Positions 47,193-56,011 are shown, numbered from the stretch's first letter. The stretch: DNA of 64,000 nt from JBKQHQ01 sp052148715 (GCA_052148715.1 JBKQHQ010000259.1:1-64000); one strand, 5' to 3'. Numbers and translations are program-made. Notes: a model not told the origin generated them from the letters alone.

Positions 47193-47201
47193 TTTTCCAC
47201 A
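47193..47201 (+). promoter_or_regulatory. DnaA-box-like 9-mer 1
   Basis: TTTTCCACA differs from the TTATCCACA consensus at one base. First of three such sites in 140 bases. Confidence 0.5.
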
Positions 47202-47253
47202 TTTCACCACGGACGGCAGCGCGGCGCCCTCGGGCAGATCCCGTACTCATTAA

Positions 47254-47262
47254 TGTGGATAG
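47254..47262 (-). promoter_or_regulatory. DnaA-box-like 9-mer 2
   Basis: TGTGGATAG on the plus strand reads CTATCCACA on the minus strand, one base from consensus. Confidence 0.5.
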
Positions 47263-47323
47263 AAATCCTCTCCGGCAACCGCCGGCTCTTGCGGAGGCCG
47301 GCCCGACGTGGCCCTCTCCCGTC

Positions 47324-47332
47324 TTGTCCACA
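47324..47332 (+). promoter_or_regulatory. DnaA-box-like 9-mer 3
   Basis: TTGTCCACA, one base from TTATCCACA, lies 19 bases before the ppsR start codon. Confidence 0.5.
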
Positions 47333-47351
47333 GCTCGTACATACTGCCTCG

Positions 47352-48191
47352 ATGCCACACCGCACCGGTACCTACTTCCACCTGCACCTCATCTCGGACG
47401 CGACCGGGGAGACCCTGATCACGGTTGCGCGGGCGGCGGCTGCCCAATACGCCCGGATGACGCCGGTCGAGCACGTCTATCCGCTGGTGCGCACGCAAAA
47501 ACAGCTCGACCGGGTGATCGAGGAAATCGAGGAGTCGCCGGGGATTGTGCTGTTCACGCTGCTCGAGGCCGACCTGGTCAAGCGCTTGGACGAAAAGTGC
47601 CGCGAGCTCGGCCTCCCCTGCCTGTCGATTCTCGGCCCGGTGCTGCAGCTGTTCCAGTCCTATCTGGGCGCGGAGACGATCCACCGGGTCGGGGCTCAGC
47701 ACGTGCTCAATGCTGAATATTTCCAGCGCATCGACGCGCTCAATTTCACCATGCTGCACGATGATGGCCAGCACGTAGACGATCTGGAGCAGGCTGATGT
47801 TGTTCTGGTCGGCGTGTCGCGGACCTCGAAGACGCCGACCTCCATCTATCTTGCTAATCGCGGCGTGAAGACAGGCAATGTTCCGCTCGTTCCGGGTGTT
47901 CCTACTCCGCAACAGTTGGATACCTTGACCAAGCCATTGGTGGTCGGCCTCTACGCCAGTCCGGAGCGGATCGTGCAGATCCGGCAGAACCGACTGCTGG
48001 GCCTGAAGGCGCACAACGACGACGACCAGTACATCGATAAGCAGGCCGTCACCGAAGAGGTGGCGTTCTCGCGCCGATTGTGCGCCAGGAAGAATTGGCC
48101 CCTCATCGATGTCACCCGGCGCTCAATAGAAGAAACCGCGGCGGCGGTGATGAAGCTTCTCGCCGAGCGCCGCCGGCAACCGGCGCCGTGA
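47352..48191 (+). CDS. ppsR: Pyruvate, phosphate dikinase regulatory protein / PEP synthetase regulator
   Basis: A 279-residue bifunctional kinase/pyrophosphorylase of the DUF299 family that switches pyruvate,phosphate dikinase on and off. FHLHLISDATGETL starts the protein, VLVGVSRTSKTPTSIYLANRG holds the P-loop, and EEVAFSRRLCARKNWPLIDVTRRSIEETAA ends it. ATG at 47352 starts exactly at the family N-terminus; the frame is open farther upstream but that part is non-coding. It is the first gene right of the putative origin and abuts maf. Confidence 0.93.
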   Translation: MPHRTGTYFHLHLISDATGETLITVARAAAAQYARMTPVEHVYPLVRTQKQLDRVIEEIEESPGIVLFTLLEADLVKRLDEKCRELGLPCLSILGPVLQLFQSYLGAETIHRVGAQHVLNAEYFQRIDALNFTMLHDDGQHVDDLEQADVVLVGVSRTSKTPTSIYLANRGVKTGNVPLVPGVPTPQQLDTLTKPLVVGLYASPERIVQIRQNRLLGLKAHNDDDQYIDKQAVTEEVAFSRRLCARKNWPLIDVTRRSIEETAAAVMKLLAERRRQPAP

Positions 48192-48192
48192 C

Positions 48193-48801
48193 ATGGCACT
48201 GTGGCTCGAGCCGCAAGCTCTCGTGCTCGCTTCACAGAGTACGGCGCGTCGGGCATTGCTCGAGGCGGCCGGGATTCCAATCGAGGTGCGGCCCGCGAAG
48301 CTCGACGAGCGGGCGATCGAGGAGTGCAGCCGCGACGTCGGCTCCGGCGACCTCGCCGTGCTGCTGGCGCGCGAGAAGGCTGTTGCGGTGGCGGCATCAA
48401 TGGTCGGCCGTATCGTGCTTGGAGCCGATCAGATCCTCGGCCTTGGTGCGGAACGATTCTCCAAGCCCTTCGACCGCAGTGCCGCGCGAGATCAGCTGCG
48501 TGCCTTGCGTGGCCGCACCCATTCGCTCTATTCCGGCATGGCTGTGCTGCGTGGTGCGGATGTTCTGTTCGAGCATGTCGCGGTCGCAACGTTGACCATG
48601 CGGCCGTTCACCGACCGCTTTCTCGAAAGCTATCTCGACGCTATGGGGGATGCCGCGACGGCCAGTGTGGGCGCTTATCAGGTCGAAGGATTGGGCGTCC
48701 ATTTGTTCGAGCGAATCGATGGTGACCACTCTGTTATTCTTGGCCTGCCGCTCCTGCCGCTCCTTGCATTCATGCGTCGGGAGGGATTCTTGGCGCAGTG
48801 A
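48193..48801 (+). CDS. maf: Maf-family nucleotide pyrophosphatase
   Basis: A 202-residue housecleaning pyrophosphatase removing non-canonical nucleoside triphosphates. LVLASQSTARRALLEAAGI and LGADQILGL are the family blocks; the C-terminal half has SVGAYQVEGLGVHLFERIDGD. The ATG follows the ppsR stop with one base between. Whether it acts on dTTP/UTP or on 7-methyl-GTP cannot be decided here. Confidence 0.93.
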   Translation: MALWLEPQALVLASQSTARRALLEAAGIPIEVRPAKLDERAIEECSRDVGSGDLAVLLAREKAVAVAASMVGRIVLGADQILGLGAERFSKPFDRSAARDQLRALRGRTHSLYSGMAVLRGADVLFEHVAVATLTMRPFTDRFLESYLDAMGDAATASVGAYQVEGLGVHLFERIDGDHSVILGLPLLPLLAFMRREGFLAQ

Positions 48802-48810
48802 CGGACGCAG

Positions 48811-49410
48811 ATGTTTGTTCTTGGCCTAACCGGCTCGATCGGCATGGGAAAAACAACGACGGCGGAGTTTTTTGCGCAAGCCGGCGTCCCGGTCTATGAC
48901 GCTGATAAAGCCGTGCACGAGCTTTACGAAGGTGAAGCGGCGCCGCTGATCGAGGCGGCCTTTCCGGGAACCACGCGGGACGGCAAGGTGGACCGCGAGG
49001 CGCTCGCCGCAAGGGTGCTCAACAATCCGGACGCATTACGTAAGCTCGAGTCGATCGTGCATCCGCTCGTGCGTGCGGTCGAATGCCGCTTTTTGGACCA
49101 GGCGCAGGCAAGTGGAGCCCCGGTTGTGGTGCTCGACATTCCGCTGCTGTTCGAGACGCGCGGCGAGAAGGAGACCGACGCCGTCGTCGTGGTGTCGGCG
49201 CCTGCAGAGGTGCAACAGGTGCGCGCGATGCAGCGCCCGGGCATGACGGAGCAGAAGCTCGAGGCAATCTTGCGGCAGCAGATGCCGGACGCCGAAAAGC
49301 GTCGGCGCGCGGATTTTCTCGTAGATACCTCGCAAGGATTTGCGGCCGCGCGCGCTCAGGTGCATGCGATCTTGGACGCCGTCGCTACGATGCCGAAGCG
49401 TCGGCCATGA
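48811..49410 (+). CDS. coaE: Dephospho-CoA kinase
   Basis: A 199-residue kinase performing the last step of coenzyme A synthesis. The P-loop is LTGSIGMGKTTTA (6-18), with VYDADKAVHELY and VLDIPLLFETRGE following. It lies 9 bases after maf and is probably in the same transcript as ppsR-maf-coaE-dnaQ. Together with coaA at 62.1 kb, two CoA-pathway genes are in this window. Confidence 0.96.
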   Translation: MFVLGLTGSIGMGKTTTAEFFAQAGVPVYDADKAVHELYEGEAAPLIEAAFPGTTRDGKVDREALAARVLNNPDALRKLESIVHPLVRAVECRFLDQAQASGAPVVVLDIPLLFETRGEKETDAVVVVSAPAEVQQVRAMQRPGMTEQKLEAILRQQMPDAEKRRRADFLVDTSQGFAAARAQVHAILDAVATMPKRRP

Positions 49411-49535
49411 ATTTGTTGCGAGCGTCCAGCTTGCATGCTCGGGCGCGGCCGCGGGCGCCAAGCAGTGCGATGATAGTGTTTTGCGGATCAGGCATTGCAG
49501 CTACAACAGCCTCGTGACAATCGGCGGGGCCTCTC

Positions 49536-50255
49536 TTGCGTGAGATTGTATTGGATACCGAGACCACGGGTCTTGATCCCTATCAGGGACATCGCCTGGT
49601 CGAGGTCGGCTGCATCGAGCTGGTGAACCGGATACCCACTGGGCAAACGTTCCATCACTACCTTAATCCTGAGCGTGACGTTCCGGCGGAGGCCTTCGCA
49701 GTCCATGGGCTCTCGGCCGATTTCCTGCGTGACAAGCCGGGTTTTGTCGAGATTGCCGATGAGCTTCTGGCTTTCATCGGCGAGGCGCCGCTTGTCGCGC
49801 ACAACGCGGTATTCGATCTTGGTTTCCTGAATGCCGAGCTTGAGCGGGCCGCAAAGCCGCCGATCGGCCGGGAGCGTCTTGTCGACACCTTATTGCTTGC
49901 GCGTCGCAGGCATCCGGGCGGACCGAATCGGTTGGATGATCTGTGCACGCGGTACGGCATCGACAATTCGCGCCGGACCAAGCATGGCGCCCTGCTCGAT
50001 GCCGAGATCCTCGCCGAGGTCTATGTCGAGCTCATCGGCGCCCGCCAAGCGCAGCTCATTCTTGTCGATACGGGGGCCCCTGCGCGCCGTGAAGGCGAGC
50101 GTACCATCCCGATTCGCCAGCGGCTTGTTCCGCTGTTGCCGCGTCTGACGGAGGCCGAGAGGCAGGCGCACCGGAGCTTCGTTGCCACGCTGGGTGTCGG
50201 GGCAATCTGGCTGCAGTACGAACCGCTGCCGCAGCACGCCGCGGTCAATGCGTAA
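49536..50255 (+). CDS. dnaQ: DNA polymerase III subunit epsilon (3'-5' proofreading exonuclease)
   Basis: A 239-residue exonuclease. Exo motifs are IVLDTETTGLDP (ExoI, D and E), VAHNAVFDLGFLN (ExoII) and HGALLDAEILAEVY (ExoIII), with a ~60-residue tail for binding the polymerase. TTG at 49536 is the only suitable start before the catalytic strand. It ends 4 bases before the end of convergent secB. Confidence 0.95.
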   Translation: MREIVLDTETTGLDPYQGHRLVEVGCIELVNRIPTGQTFHHYLNPERDVPAEAFAVHGLSADFLRDKPGFVEIADELLAFIGEAPLVAHNAVFDLGFLNAELERAAKPPIGRERLVDTLLLARRRHPGGPNRLDDLCTRYGIDNSRRTKHGALLDAEILAEVYVELIGARQAQLILVDTGAPARREGERTIPIRQRLVPLLPRLTEAERQAHRSFVATLGVGAIWLQYEPLPQHAAVNA

Positions 50256-50259
50256 GATG

Positions 50260-50742
50260 TCAACCCTGCGGCGGGGCTTGGCCCTGGGGCTGCAGCTCGC
50301 TCAAGCGCTGGCGGTACAGCCCGACGAAATCGACAGGATCGAGCATTAGGGGCGGGAAGCCGCCGTTGCGCACCGTGGTGGCCAGAATCTCGCGGGCGAA
50401 CGGAAACAGCAGCCGCGGGCATTCGATCATGACAATCGGATGCACGCTCTCCTGCGGAACATTCTGTATCCGAAAAACGCCGGCAAAGGCGAGCTCGAAG
50501 CTGAACAGCACATTGCCCGCGCTTTCGGCTTTGCCTTCGAGCTTGAGAACGACCTCTACGTTGCTGTCGGCTAGCGGATTAGCGCTCACATTGATCTGAA
50601 TATTGATCGCCGGCTGCTGCTTCGGGTCGAGCGAGCGCGGCGCATTCGGGTTTTCGAAGGAGAAATCCTTGATGTATTGCGCGAGCACGTTGAGCTGAGG
50701 CGGTTGCTCCGGCGCAGGCCCGCCATTTGTCGTTGTTGCCAT
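50260..50742 (-). CDS. secB: Protein-export chaperone SecB
   Basis: A 160-residue tetrameric chaperone that keeps preproteins unfolded for SecA. LNVLAQYIKDFSFENPNAP and VQNVPQE-type strand (FRIQNVPQESVHPIVMIECP), then LLFPFAREILATTVRNGGFPPLMLDPVDF, are diagnostic. GGAG precedes the ATG. It is convergent with dnaQ. Confidence 0.97.
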   Translation of the reverse strand: MATTTNGGPAPEQPPQLNVLAQYIKDFSFENPNAPRSLDPKQQPAINIQINVSANPLADSNVEVVLKLEGKAESAGNVLFSFELAFAGVFRIQNVPQESVHPIVMIECPRLLFPFAREILATTVRNGGFPPLMLDPVDFVGLYRQRLSELQPQGQAPPQG

Positions 50743-50790
50743 GAAAGTTCTCCGGCCCTCGTGCGAGAGCGCCGTTGTGGGAAAGCGTGG

Positions 50791-51180
50791 CTAACACAAG
50801 CTAAGCGCTCGAACAAGAACCACGGCAACCTCATGGCCGATCGAGGAGGCTTGGTCTTGCCTGCTCGTCGGGCTCTTGCGGTGCGTCCGCCACCCGCCAT
50901 CGCTGCCACACAACGCAGGAAAATGTCCCGGCTTAGCCGCGGGTCGCATCCGAAGGTCGGATGGCCGTAGTCCACCGCGGGGTCGCTGTCGACCGGCCGC
51001 CGGAACTCGCCAATGTGCGCCCCGGCCGCTCGCGTAGGGCGAAAGGGCCGAGAAGGGATAAGGCAAACAGCGCCTCCAAGGCAGCCATGCTTCAATTAGG
51101 GTCGTCGTAACCAGGAATCCGGCAATTTCGGCCGCCGGCAGCAGGAAAAATCCCAGCAGAATGAATCTTCTCATAGTCAT
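50791..51180 (-). pseudogene. Decayed fxsA-like membrane-protein gene
   Basis: The first ~35 residues (MTMRRFILLGFFLLPAAEIAGF) match the N-terminus of FxsA-type membrane proteins. The frame then loses membrane character. The next recognisable stretch (AHIGEFRRPVDSDPA) continues in a different frame around 51030-50970, so a frameshift is likely at about 51070-51090. The expected later membrane helices are absent in all frames. In related genomes fxsA sits between secB and timA, exactly this slot. It is therefore more likely a remnant than a new gene, though a short intact protein cannot be excluded. Confidence 0.55.
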
Positions 51181-51403
51181 CGAACCTTGCGTCCGGCACA
51201 GCCGAGTTGGCGACTGGGCCGGGATCGTCTAAGGTTGCCAATATGACAAGTGCGTCGGCTCGCTGGGCGGGCCCCTGGATCAGCTTGGTCACGTGCTTAC
51301 ATACTAAGGCGGATTGGGGCTTGATAGCTGCGGAATATCGACCGCCGCGGTGCGTTTGCCGACCTTGCCAATTCCGCCGCTAGCCGCTGAGAGCATCCGA
51401 GAC

Positions 51404-52108
51404 GTGGGCTTCGATCTCTACACCATCATTTTCCTGGCGCTCGCAGTATTCATCTTTCTGCGGCTGCGCAGCGTGCTCGGCCAGCGGACGGGGCGTGAGC
51501 GGCCGCCCTATGACCCCTACCAGGCCCGCGATGCGGCGCGGCCTGCAAGCGAAAAGGTGGTGCAACTTCCTGGCCGAATCGCCGAAGTCCCGCAACGGCC
51601 GTCGGAGCCGATCGAACCGGCGGAACGCTGGAAGGGCGTCGCCGAGGCCGGCTCGTCGGTGGCGAGCGGGCTCGATGCGATTTCCCGTGAGGACAAGAGC
51701 TTCGAGCCCAAGCATTTCATTACTGGAGCCCGCGCCGCCTACGAAATGATCGTGAATGCCTATGCCGAAGGCGATAGGCGGGCCTTGAAGAATCTTTTGT
51801 CCCGCGAGGTCTATGAGGGCTTCGAGACGGCGATCGGCGACCGCGAGAAACGGGGCGAGAGGGTCGAGACCAAGTTCGTATCGATCGACAAGGCGGATAT
51901 CGTTGGCGCCGAGCTGCGCGGACGCTCCGCGCAGCTAACCATACGCTTCGTATCGAAACTGATCTCGGCGACCCATGACCGGTCAGGGAACGTGATCGAC
52001 GGGAGCGACGACAAGGTCACCGACGTTACCGATGTATGGACATTTGCCCGCGATATCGGCTCGCGCGACCCAAATTGGAAGCTCGTAGGCACGGAAGCGG
52101 CGCAATAG
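51404..52108 (+). CDS. Tim44-domain membrane protein (TimA)
   Basis: A protein of about 234 residues: one N-terminal membrane segment (DLYTIIFLALAVFIFLRL), a linker of about 80 residues beginning GQRTGRERPPYDPY, and a Tim44-like domain from about 105 (HFITGARAAYEMIVNAYAEGD, RALKNLLSREVYEGFE). Bacterial relatives associate with the inner membrane; the function is unsettled. GTG at 51404 is chosen because homologues start near there; TTG at 51314 would add 30 residues of no membrane character. It leads timA-mltA-smr. Confidence 0.88.
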   Translation: MGFDLYTIIFLALAVFIFLRLRSVLGQRTGRERPPYDPYQARDAARPASEKVVQLPGRIAEVPQRPSEPIEPAERWKGVAEAGSSVASGLDAISREDKSFEPKHFITGARAAYEMIVNAYAEGDRRALKNLLSREVYEGFETAIGDREKRGERVETKFVSIDKADIVGAELRGRSAQLTIRFVSKLISATHDRSGNVIDGSDDKVTDVTDVWTFARDIGSRDPNWKLVGTEAAQ

Positions 52109-52122
52109 CGGACTTCGTTAGT

Positions 52123-53718
52123 ATGGCGGATGCTCGCTCCCGGCTCGCAAGATCGATTGCGATGGTTTTCGGCCTTGCAGTCGTGGCCGGGTCCGCCGAC
52201 AGCAGCCGGACCAACGCCGAGGCCGTGGCGCACCAGCCCAGCGCATGTTCCGGCGAAGCCTGCCGGTTCTGGGGTCCGGCGCAAGAAAGGGTAGCCCGGG
52301 CGCGCCATTCTCGCCCCGAAACGGAGGAGGAGGAACCGCGTCCGGTCCGCCGCCATCGGGCCGAGCCGGAAGAGCCGCCCGAGCACGCGCGCTCGCGTGC
52401 CGACCGTACCAAGTCCGCTGCGATCCCGGCAGTGGACATTCCCAATGCGCAACTCGAGACGGTCGAGTGGTCAGACCTCGACGGCTGGAGCACCGACGAC
52501 CATGCCGCCGCGTTTGCTACCTTCCTGGCGAGTTGCAAGCCGACCGTGAATATGTCTCAGGCGTCGCTGCAACAGCAGAAGCCGGTGGCCTCCGCGCTTC
52601 AGCAGGTCTGTCGGCGCGCCGTCGCGGCCGCTGGGAACAGCGGGCATCTCGACCCTGGGCAGGCGCGCGCCTTCTTCGAGCAGAATTTTCGGCCCATGCG
52701 AATTGCCAAGCTCGGGGAGAATGCCGGTTTTCTCACAGGGTATTACGAGCCGATCGTCGAAGGCTCGCGCGTTCAGACGCCCGAGTTCTCGGCGCCGCTG
52801 TATCGCCGGCCGGCCAACCTGACCTGGTCCGGCCGCAGCCAACGGCTCAGCGCCGACAATTTTCCGAACAAAGGCGTGAAGGTCGGCAGGCTCGTGGGCC
52901 GCCGGAAGCTCGTTCCCTACTACGATCGCGGCGAGATCGAGAATGGCGCGCTCGCGGGCCGCGGTCTGGAAATCTGCTGGCTGAAGGATTCGAACGACGT
53001 TCTGGTCGCCCAGATCCAGGGTTCGTTGCGCGTGAAATTTGCCGACGGCTCGATGTTGCGGCTCACTTACGATGCTCACAACGGCTTTCCCTACACGCCG
53101 ATCGGCCGCGTGCTCATCGAGCGCGGCATCATCCCCCGGGAAGAAATGTCGATGGACCGGTTGCAGCAATGGCTCGCCGCCAATCCGGACCAAGCCAAGG
53201 AGCTGCGCGGCAAGAACCAATCGTATGTGTTCTTCCGCACGACCGGCCTCTCGGCGCAGGAGGAAGCGGTCGGAGGCGAAGGCGTGTCGCTGACCGCCGG
53301 CCGCTCGATCGCGATCGACCGCGCGCTGCACAGCTACGGCACGCCCTTCTTTCTTGAGGCCGATCTACCGATCGCCGGCAACGCAGCAAGCACAAAGCTC
53401 CGTCGACTCATGATTGCGCAGGACACGGGTTCCGCCATCGTCGGCCCGGCGCGCGCGGATATCTATTTCGGCGCCGGTGACGATGCCGGACACATCGCGG
53501 GCCGGGTGCGCCAGCCCGGCAAGTTCGCCATGTTGATCCCGCGGGAGCTCGATCCGGTCGCGGCCGGCGCCGATGTCCCGCTGCCGCCCGAAAGGCCGAA
53601 CATTCAAGAAAGCGAAGCGGTCGCATCCGAGAAGGCGAGCGGGCGCGCTGAAGCAGTTGACGCTGACGAAGAGTCGACGCGGCCGGCGCGCCGTCATCGG
53701 CGAAGGCATCTCCGATGA
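52123..53718 (+). CDS. mltA: Membrane-bound lytic murein transglycosylase A
   Basis: A 531-residue peptidoglycan-cleaving enzyme. A signal peptide covers about 1-27. A long Arg/Glu/Pro-rich low-complexity segment (about 45-110) follows, longer than in enterobacterial MltA. The catalytic double-psi barrel comprises GYYEPIVEGSR, LVPYYDRGEIENGAL and VAQIQGSLRVKF. The 3D domain holds the catalytic aspartates in IAQDTGSAIVGPARADIYFG. No lipobox was seen, so it may be periplasmic rather than a lipoprotein. It overlaps smr by 4 bases. Confidence 0.93.
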   Translation: MADARSRLARSIAMVFGLAVVAGSADSSRTNAEAVAHQPSACSGEACRFWGPAQERVARARHSRPETEEEEPRPVRRHRAEPEEPPEHARSRADRTKSAAIPAVDIPNAQLETVEWSDLDGWSTDDHAAAFATFLASCKPTVNMSQASLQQQKPVASALQQVCRRAVAAAGNSGHLDPGQARAFFEQNFRPMRIAKLGENAGFLTGYYEPIVEGSRVQTPEFSAPLYRRPANLTWSGRSQRLSADNFPNKGVKVGRLVGRRKLVPYYDRGEIENGALAGRGLEICWLKDSNDVLVAQIQGSLRVKFADGSMLRLTYDAHNGFPYTPIGRVLIERGIIPREEMSMDRLQQWLAANPDQAKELRGKNQSYVFFRTTGLSAQEEAVGGEGVSLTAGRSIAIDRALHSYGTPFFLEADLPIAGNAASTKLRRLMIAQDTGSAIVGPARADIYFGAGDDAGHIAGRVRQPGKFAMLIPRELDPVAAGADVPLPPERPNIQESEAVASEKASGRAEAVDADEESTRPARRHRRRHLR

Positions 53719-54290
53719 GCGAGGGCAACGAGCCCCGGCGGCGGCGAAAGCTTCGCGAAGACGAACGCGCCCTGTGGCGGCAGATCACCCGCTCGGTGCG
53801 GCGGCTGCGCCCGGAGGCGGAGTCCGAGGTCGATGCCGGTGCGCCGCAACCTCCGCCGCCGACACAGGCAGGGTTGCCGCCGGCCGCCGCGAAGCGCAAA
53901 ACCGCCAAAGCTTCGGCCACTGCCTTGGCTGCCGTCCCGCCGCTGGCCCCGCTCGGGCGTCGCGTGAAGCAGCGGCTCGCGCGCGGCACCCTCGCCATCG
54001 ACGGGCGCCTCGACCTGCATGGATTCACGCAAGCCTCTGCCCATGATGCGCTGCTTGCGTTCCTGCGGAAGGCCCGCGGCAACGACTGGAAGGTCGCTCT
54101 CGTGATCACCGGGAAGGGTGCGCGTCTTGGTGATTCCACCGGCGACCGCGGCGTGCTGCGCCGCCAGGTGCCGCTATGGCTCAAGCTCCCCGAATTCCGC
54201 GCCCACGTGGTCTCCTTTGAAGGAGCGCATATCGGCCACGGCGGTGACGGCGCGCTCTATGTGCGGATCCGCCGCCGAGGCGCGGAGTAA
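53715..54290 (+). CDS. Smr/MutS2 C-terminal-domain endonuclease-like protein
   Basis: A 191-residue protein with a basic, disordered N-terminal half (RRRRKLREDERALWRQITRSVRRL; PPPPTQ) and a C-terminal Smr domain. The signature is LDLHGFTQASAHDAL, then VALVITGKGARLGDSTGDRGVLRRQVPLWL. Smr domains nick RNA or DNA. It starts within the mltA stop (ATGA), implying translational coupling in timA-mltA-smr. Confidence 0.93.
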   Translation: MSEGNEPRRRRKLREDERALWRQITRSVRRLRPEAESEVDAGAPQPPPPTQAGLPPAAAKRKTAKASATALAAVPPLAPLGRRVKQRLARGTLAIDGRLDLHGFTQASAHDALLAFLRKARGNDWKVALVITGKGARLGDSTGDRGVLRRQVPLWLKLPEFRAHVVSFEGAHIGHGGDGALYVRIRRRGAE

Positions 54291-54307
54291 ATTCGCTCAG
54301 CAAACAA

Positions 54308-56011
54308 ATGCCTCTCGGCACGACGATGCGCGCATCATGGCGGATGCCAGGCTCGTGGATCACGCGGGGCAATCTGCGTCTCGCGAGCGGTCTTGTCCTG
54401 CTCACCTTCGTCGTTTGCCATCTCACGGCGCACAGCTTCCTGATCATCTCGATCGACCGCGCCGATGCCGCGCTAAAGACCTTGATGGCGCCTTGGAGGA
54501 CGGATGCCGGCAGCCTGATCCTCGGCGGCGCGCTTACGATCCACTATGCCAATGCACTGTGGTCGATTTACCTGCGGCGTTCGCTGCGGCTGACGCGCTG
54601 GGAATGGTCGCAGCTCCTGCTCGGGCTTTGCATTCCGCCGCTGCTCACCCTGCACGTCATTGCGACCCGCATTGCCGAGGAAGCGTTCGGGACGCTCAGC
54701 GGTTACAAATCCGTGCTGCTCGCGCAGTGGGTGGTCATGCCTTGGTGGGGCGTGGCGCAGACGACGGCGCTGTTGACGGTTTGGCTGCACGCCTCGATCG
54801 GGATTCACTTTTGGCTGCGCGTCAAGCGCTGGTACCCCGATTGGCAGCCCGTATTTGCCGCCGTCGCTTTGCTGTTGCCGACCTTGGCACTGTCCGGTTA
54901 CGTGACCGCCGGAAATCAGGTCGCACGCGAGGCGCAGAATCCGCAAACCGCGCAGGCGCTGCTCAACGACACCTACCTGACTGAAGATGCGCTCGCTGGG
55001 ATAACGCGGATTGCGACGACCGTGTGGGCCGTCGAATTAGGCCTCGTGCTCTTGCCCTTCGCGGCGCGGCTCGTGCGCGGCTTCGCATATCGCCGCCGTC
55101 GCCCGCGGCTCATCCATGCGAGCGGACGCACGATGCCCATGCTGCCGGGGGCAACGGTGCTGGAGACCCTGCGCGTCAACCGCGTGCCCCATGCCTCGGT
55201 GTGCGGCGGACGGGCACGGTGTACCACGTGCCGCATCCTTGTGTCGCGCGGGCTCGACGCCCTCCCCGCGCCTTCCGGGCCGGAAGCCGCGGCGCTCGCG
55301 CGTATCGCGGCGATGGCGGGCGTGCGGCTCGCTTGTCAAATTCGCCCGCGCGCCGATATCGCCGTCACGCCGCTTCTGTCCGCTGACGCGACCGCGGCCG
55401 ATGGCTACCTGCGCGGGGGGCTTGAAGGAACCGAGCGGCTGGTTGCGGTGCTGTTCGTCGATCTGCGCGGCTATACCGGGCTCGGTGAGGCAAAACTTCC
55501 GTACGATGTGTTGTTCATTCTGAACTTGTTCTTTCATGAGATGGTGAAGGCGCTGAACGCGAGCGATGGCCACTACTCGCAGTTCACCGGCGACGGCTTG
55601 ATGGCGCTTTATGGTCTTGATGCGGAAAACCCGGCGATCGGCGCGCGCGACGCGCTACGTGGCGCCCGCGAGATGCTCGTGCGACTAGACGCGCTCAACC
55701 GCCAATTGGCGGGGGAGCTCGCTTCGCCGCTGCGGATCGGCATCGGCATTCATTTCAGCGAGGCGATCGTCGGCAGGATGGGCCCGCCGCGCTCACGCAC
55801 CATCAGCGCGATCGGCGACACGGTGAACACCGCGGCGCGCCTTGAAGGGCTCACCAAGGATTACGACTGCCCAATCATCCTGTCGCGCCGCGCGGCGCTT
55901 GCGGCGGGTCTTGATCTGACCGGGCACACCCTGCACGAGATCGCGCTGCGCGGGCGGGCCGAGCCCGTGCAGTTCTACGCGCTCGCCGCGGCGCCGGATC
56001 TGCCTGGGTGA
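54308..56011 (+). CDS. Membrane / [2Fe-2S] ferredoxin / class III adenylyl cyclase fusion
   Basis: A 567-residue predicted signalling enzyme making cAMP (or cGMP). Residues about 20-260 form five or six membrane helices with histidines in them (H38, H42, H79, H116, H161, H167), resembling b-type cytochrome subunits. Residues 265-360 form a plant-type [2Fe-2S] domain: C299-x5-C305-x2-C308 and C343. The cyclase domain starts about 375 with VLFVDLRGYT (metal Asp385), QFTGDGLMALYG (Asp429) and IGDTVNTAARLEGLTK. The layout suggests that the redox state of heme or iron-sulfur centres controls cyclase activity; this is inference. It lies 17 bases after smr. Confidence 0.9.
   Translation: MPLGTTMRASWRMPGSWITRGNLRLASGLVLLTFVVCHLTAHSFLIISIDRADAALKTLMAPWRTDAGSLILGGALTIHYANALWSIYLRRSLRLTRWEWSQLLLGLCIPPLLTLHVIATRIAEEAFGTLSGYKSVLLAQWVVMPWWGVAQTTALLTVWLHASIGIHFWLRVKRWYPDWQPVFAAVALLLPTLALSGYVTAGNQVAREAQNPQTAQALLNDTYLTEDALAGITRIATTVWAVELGLVLLPFAARLVRGFAYRRRRPRLIHASGRTMPMLPGATVLETLRVNRVPHASVCGGRARCTTCRILVSRGLDALPAPSGPEAAALARIAAMAGVRLACQIRPRADIAVTPLLSADATAADGYLRGGLEGTERLVAVLFVDLRGYTGLGEAKLPYDVLFILNLFFHEMVKALNASDGHYSQFTGDGLMALYGLDAENPAIGARDALRGAREMLVRLDALNRQLAGELASPLRIGIGIHFSEAIVGRMGPPRSRTISAIGDTVNTAARLEGLTKDYDCPIILSRRAALAAGLDLTGHTLHEIALRGRAEPVQFYALAAAPDLPG

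Larger units (their letters stand above)
46540..47351. other. Putative chromosomal replication origin (oriC) region
   Basis: An 812-base non-coding stretch at a strand switch: rho and the genes to its left run leftward, ppsR and the genes to its right run rightward. It contains a full CtrA box and three DnaA-box-like 9-mers near its right end. It is noticeably richer in A/T than the neighbouring genes at 46.7-47.2 kb. parAB and two parS sites lie 8-10 kb away. No protein-coding frame here is convincing. Origin function is inferred from context. Confidence 0.65.

Noticed and set aside
46540..47351. Several 60-90 codon frames in the putative origin region
   Set aside because: Composition differs from coding DNA of the window and none has a plausible start; the replication-site motifs explain the region better.
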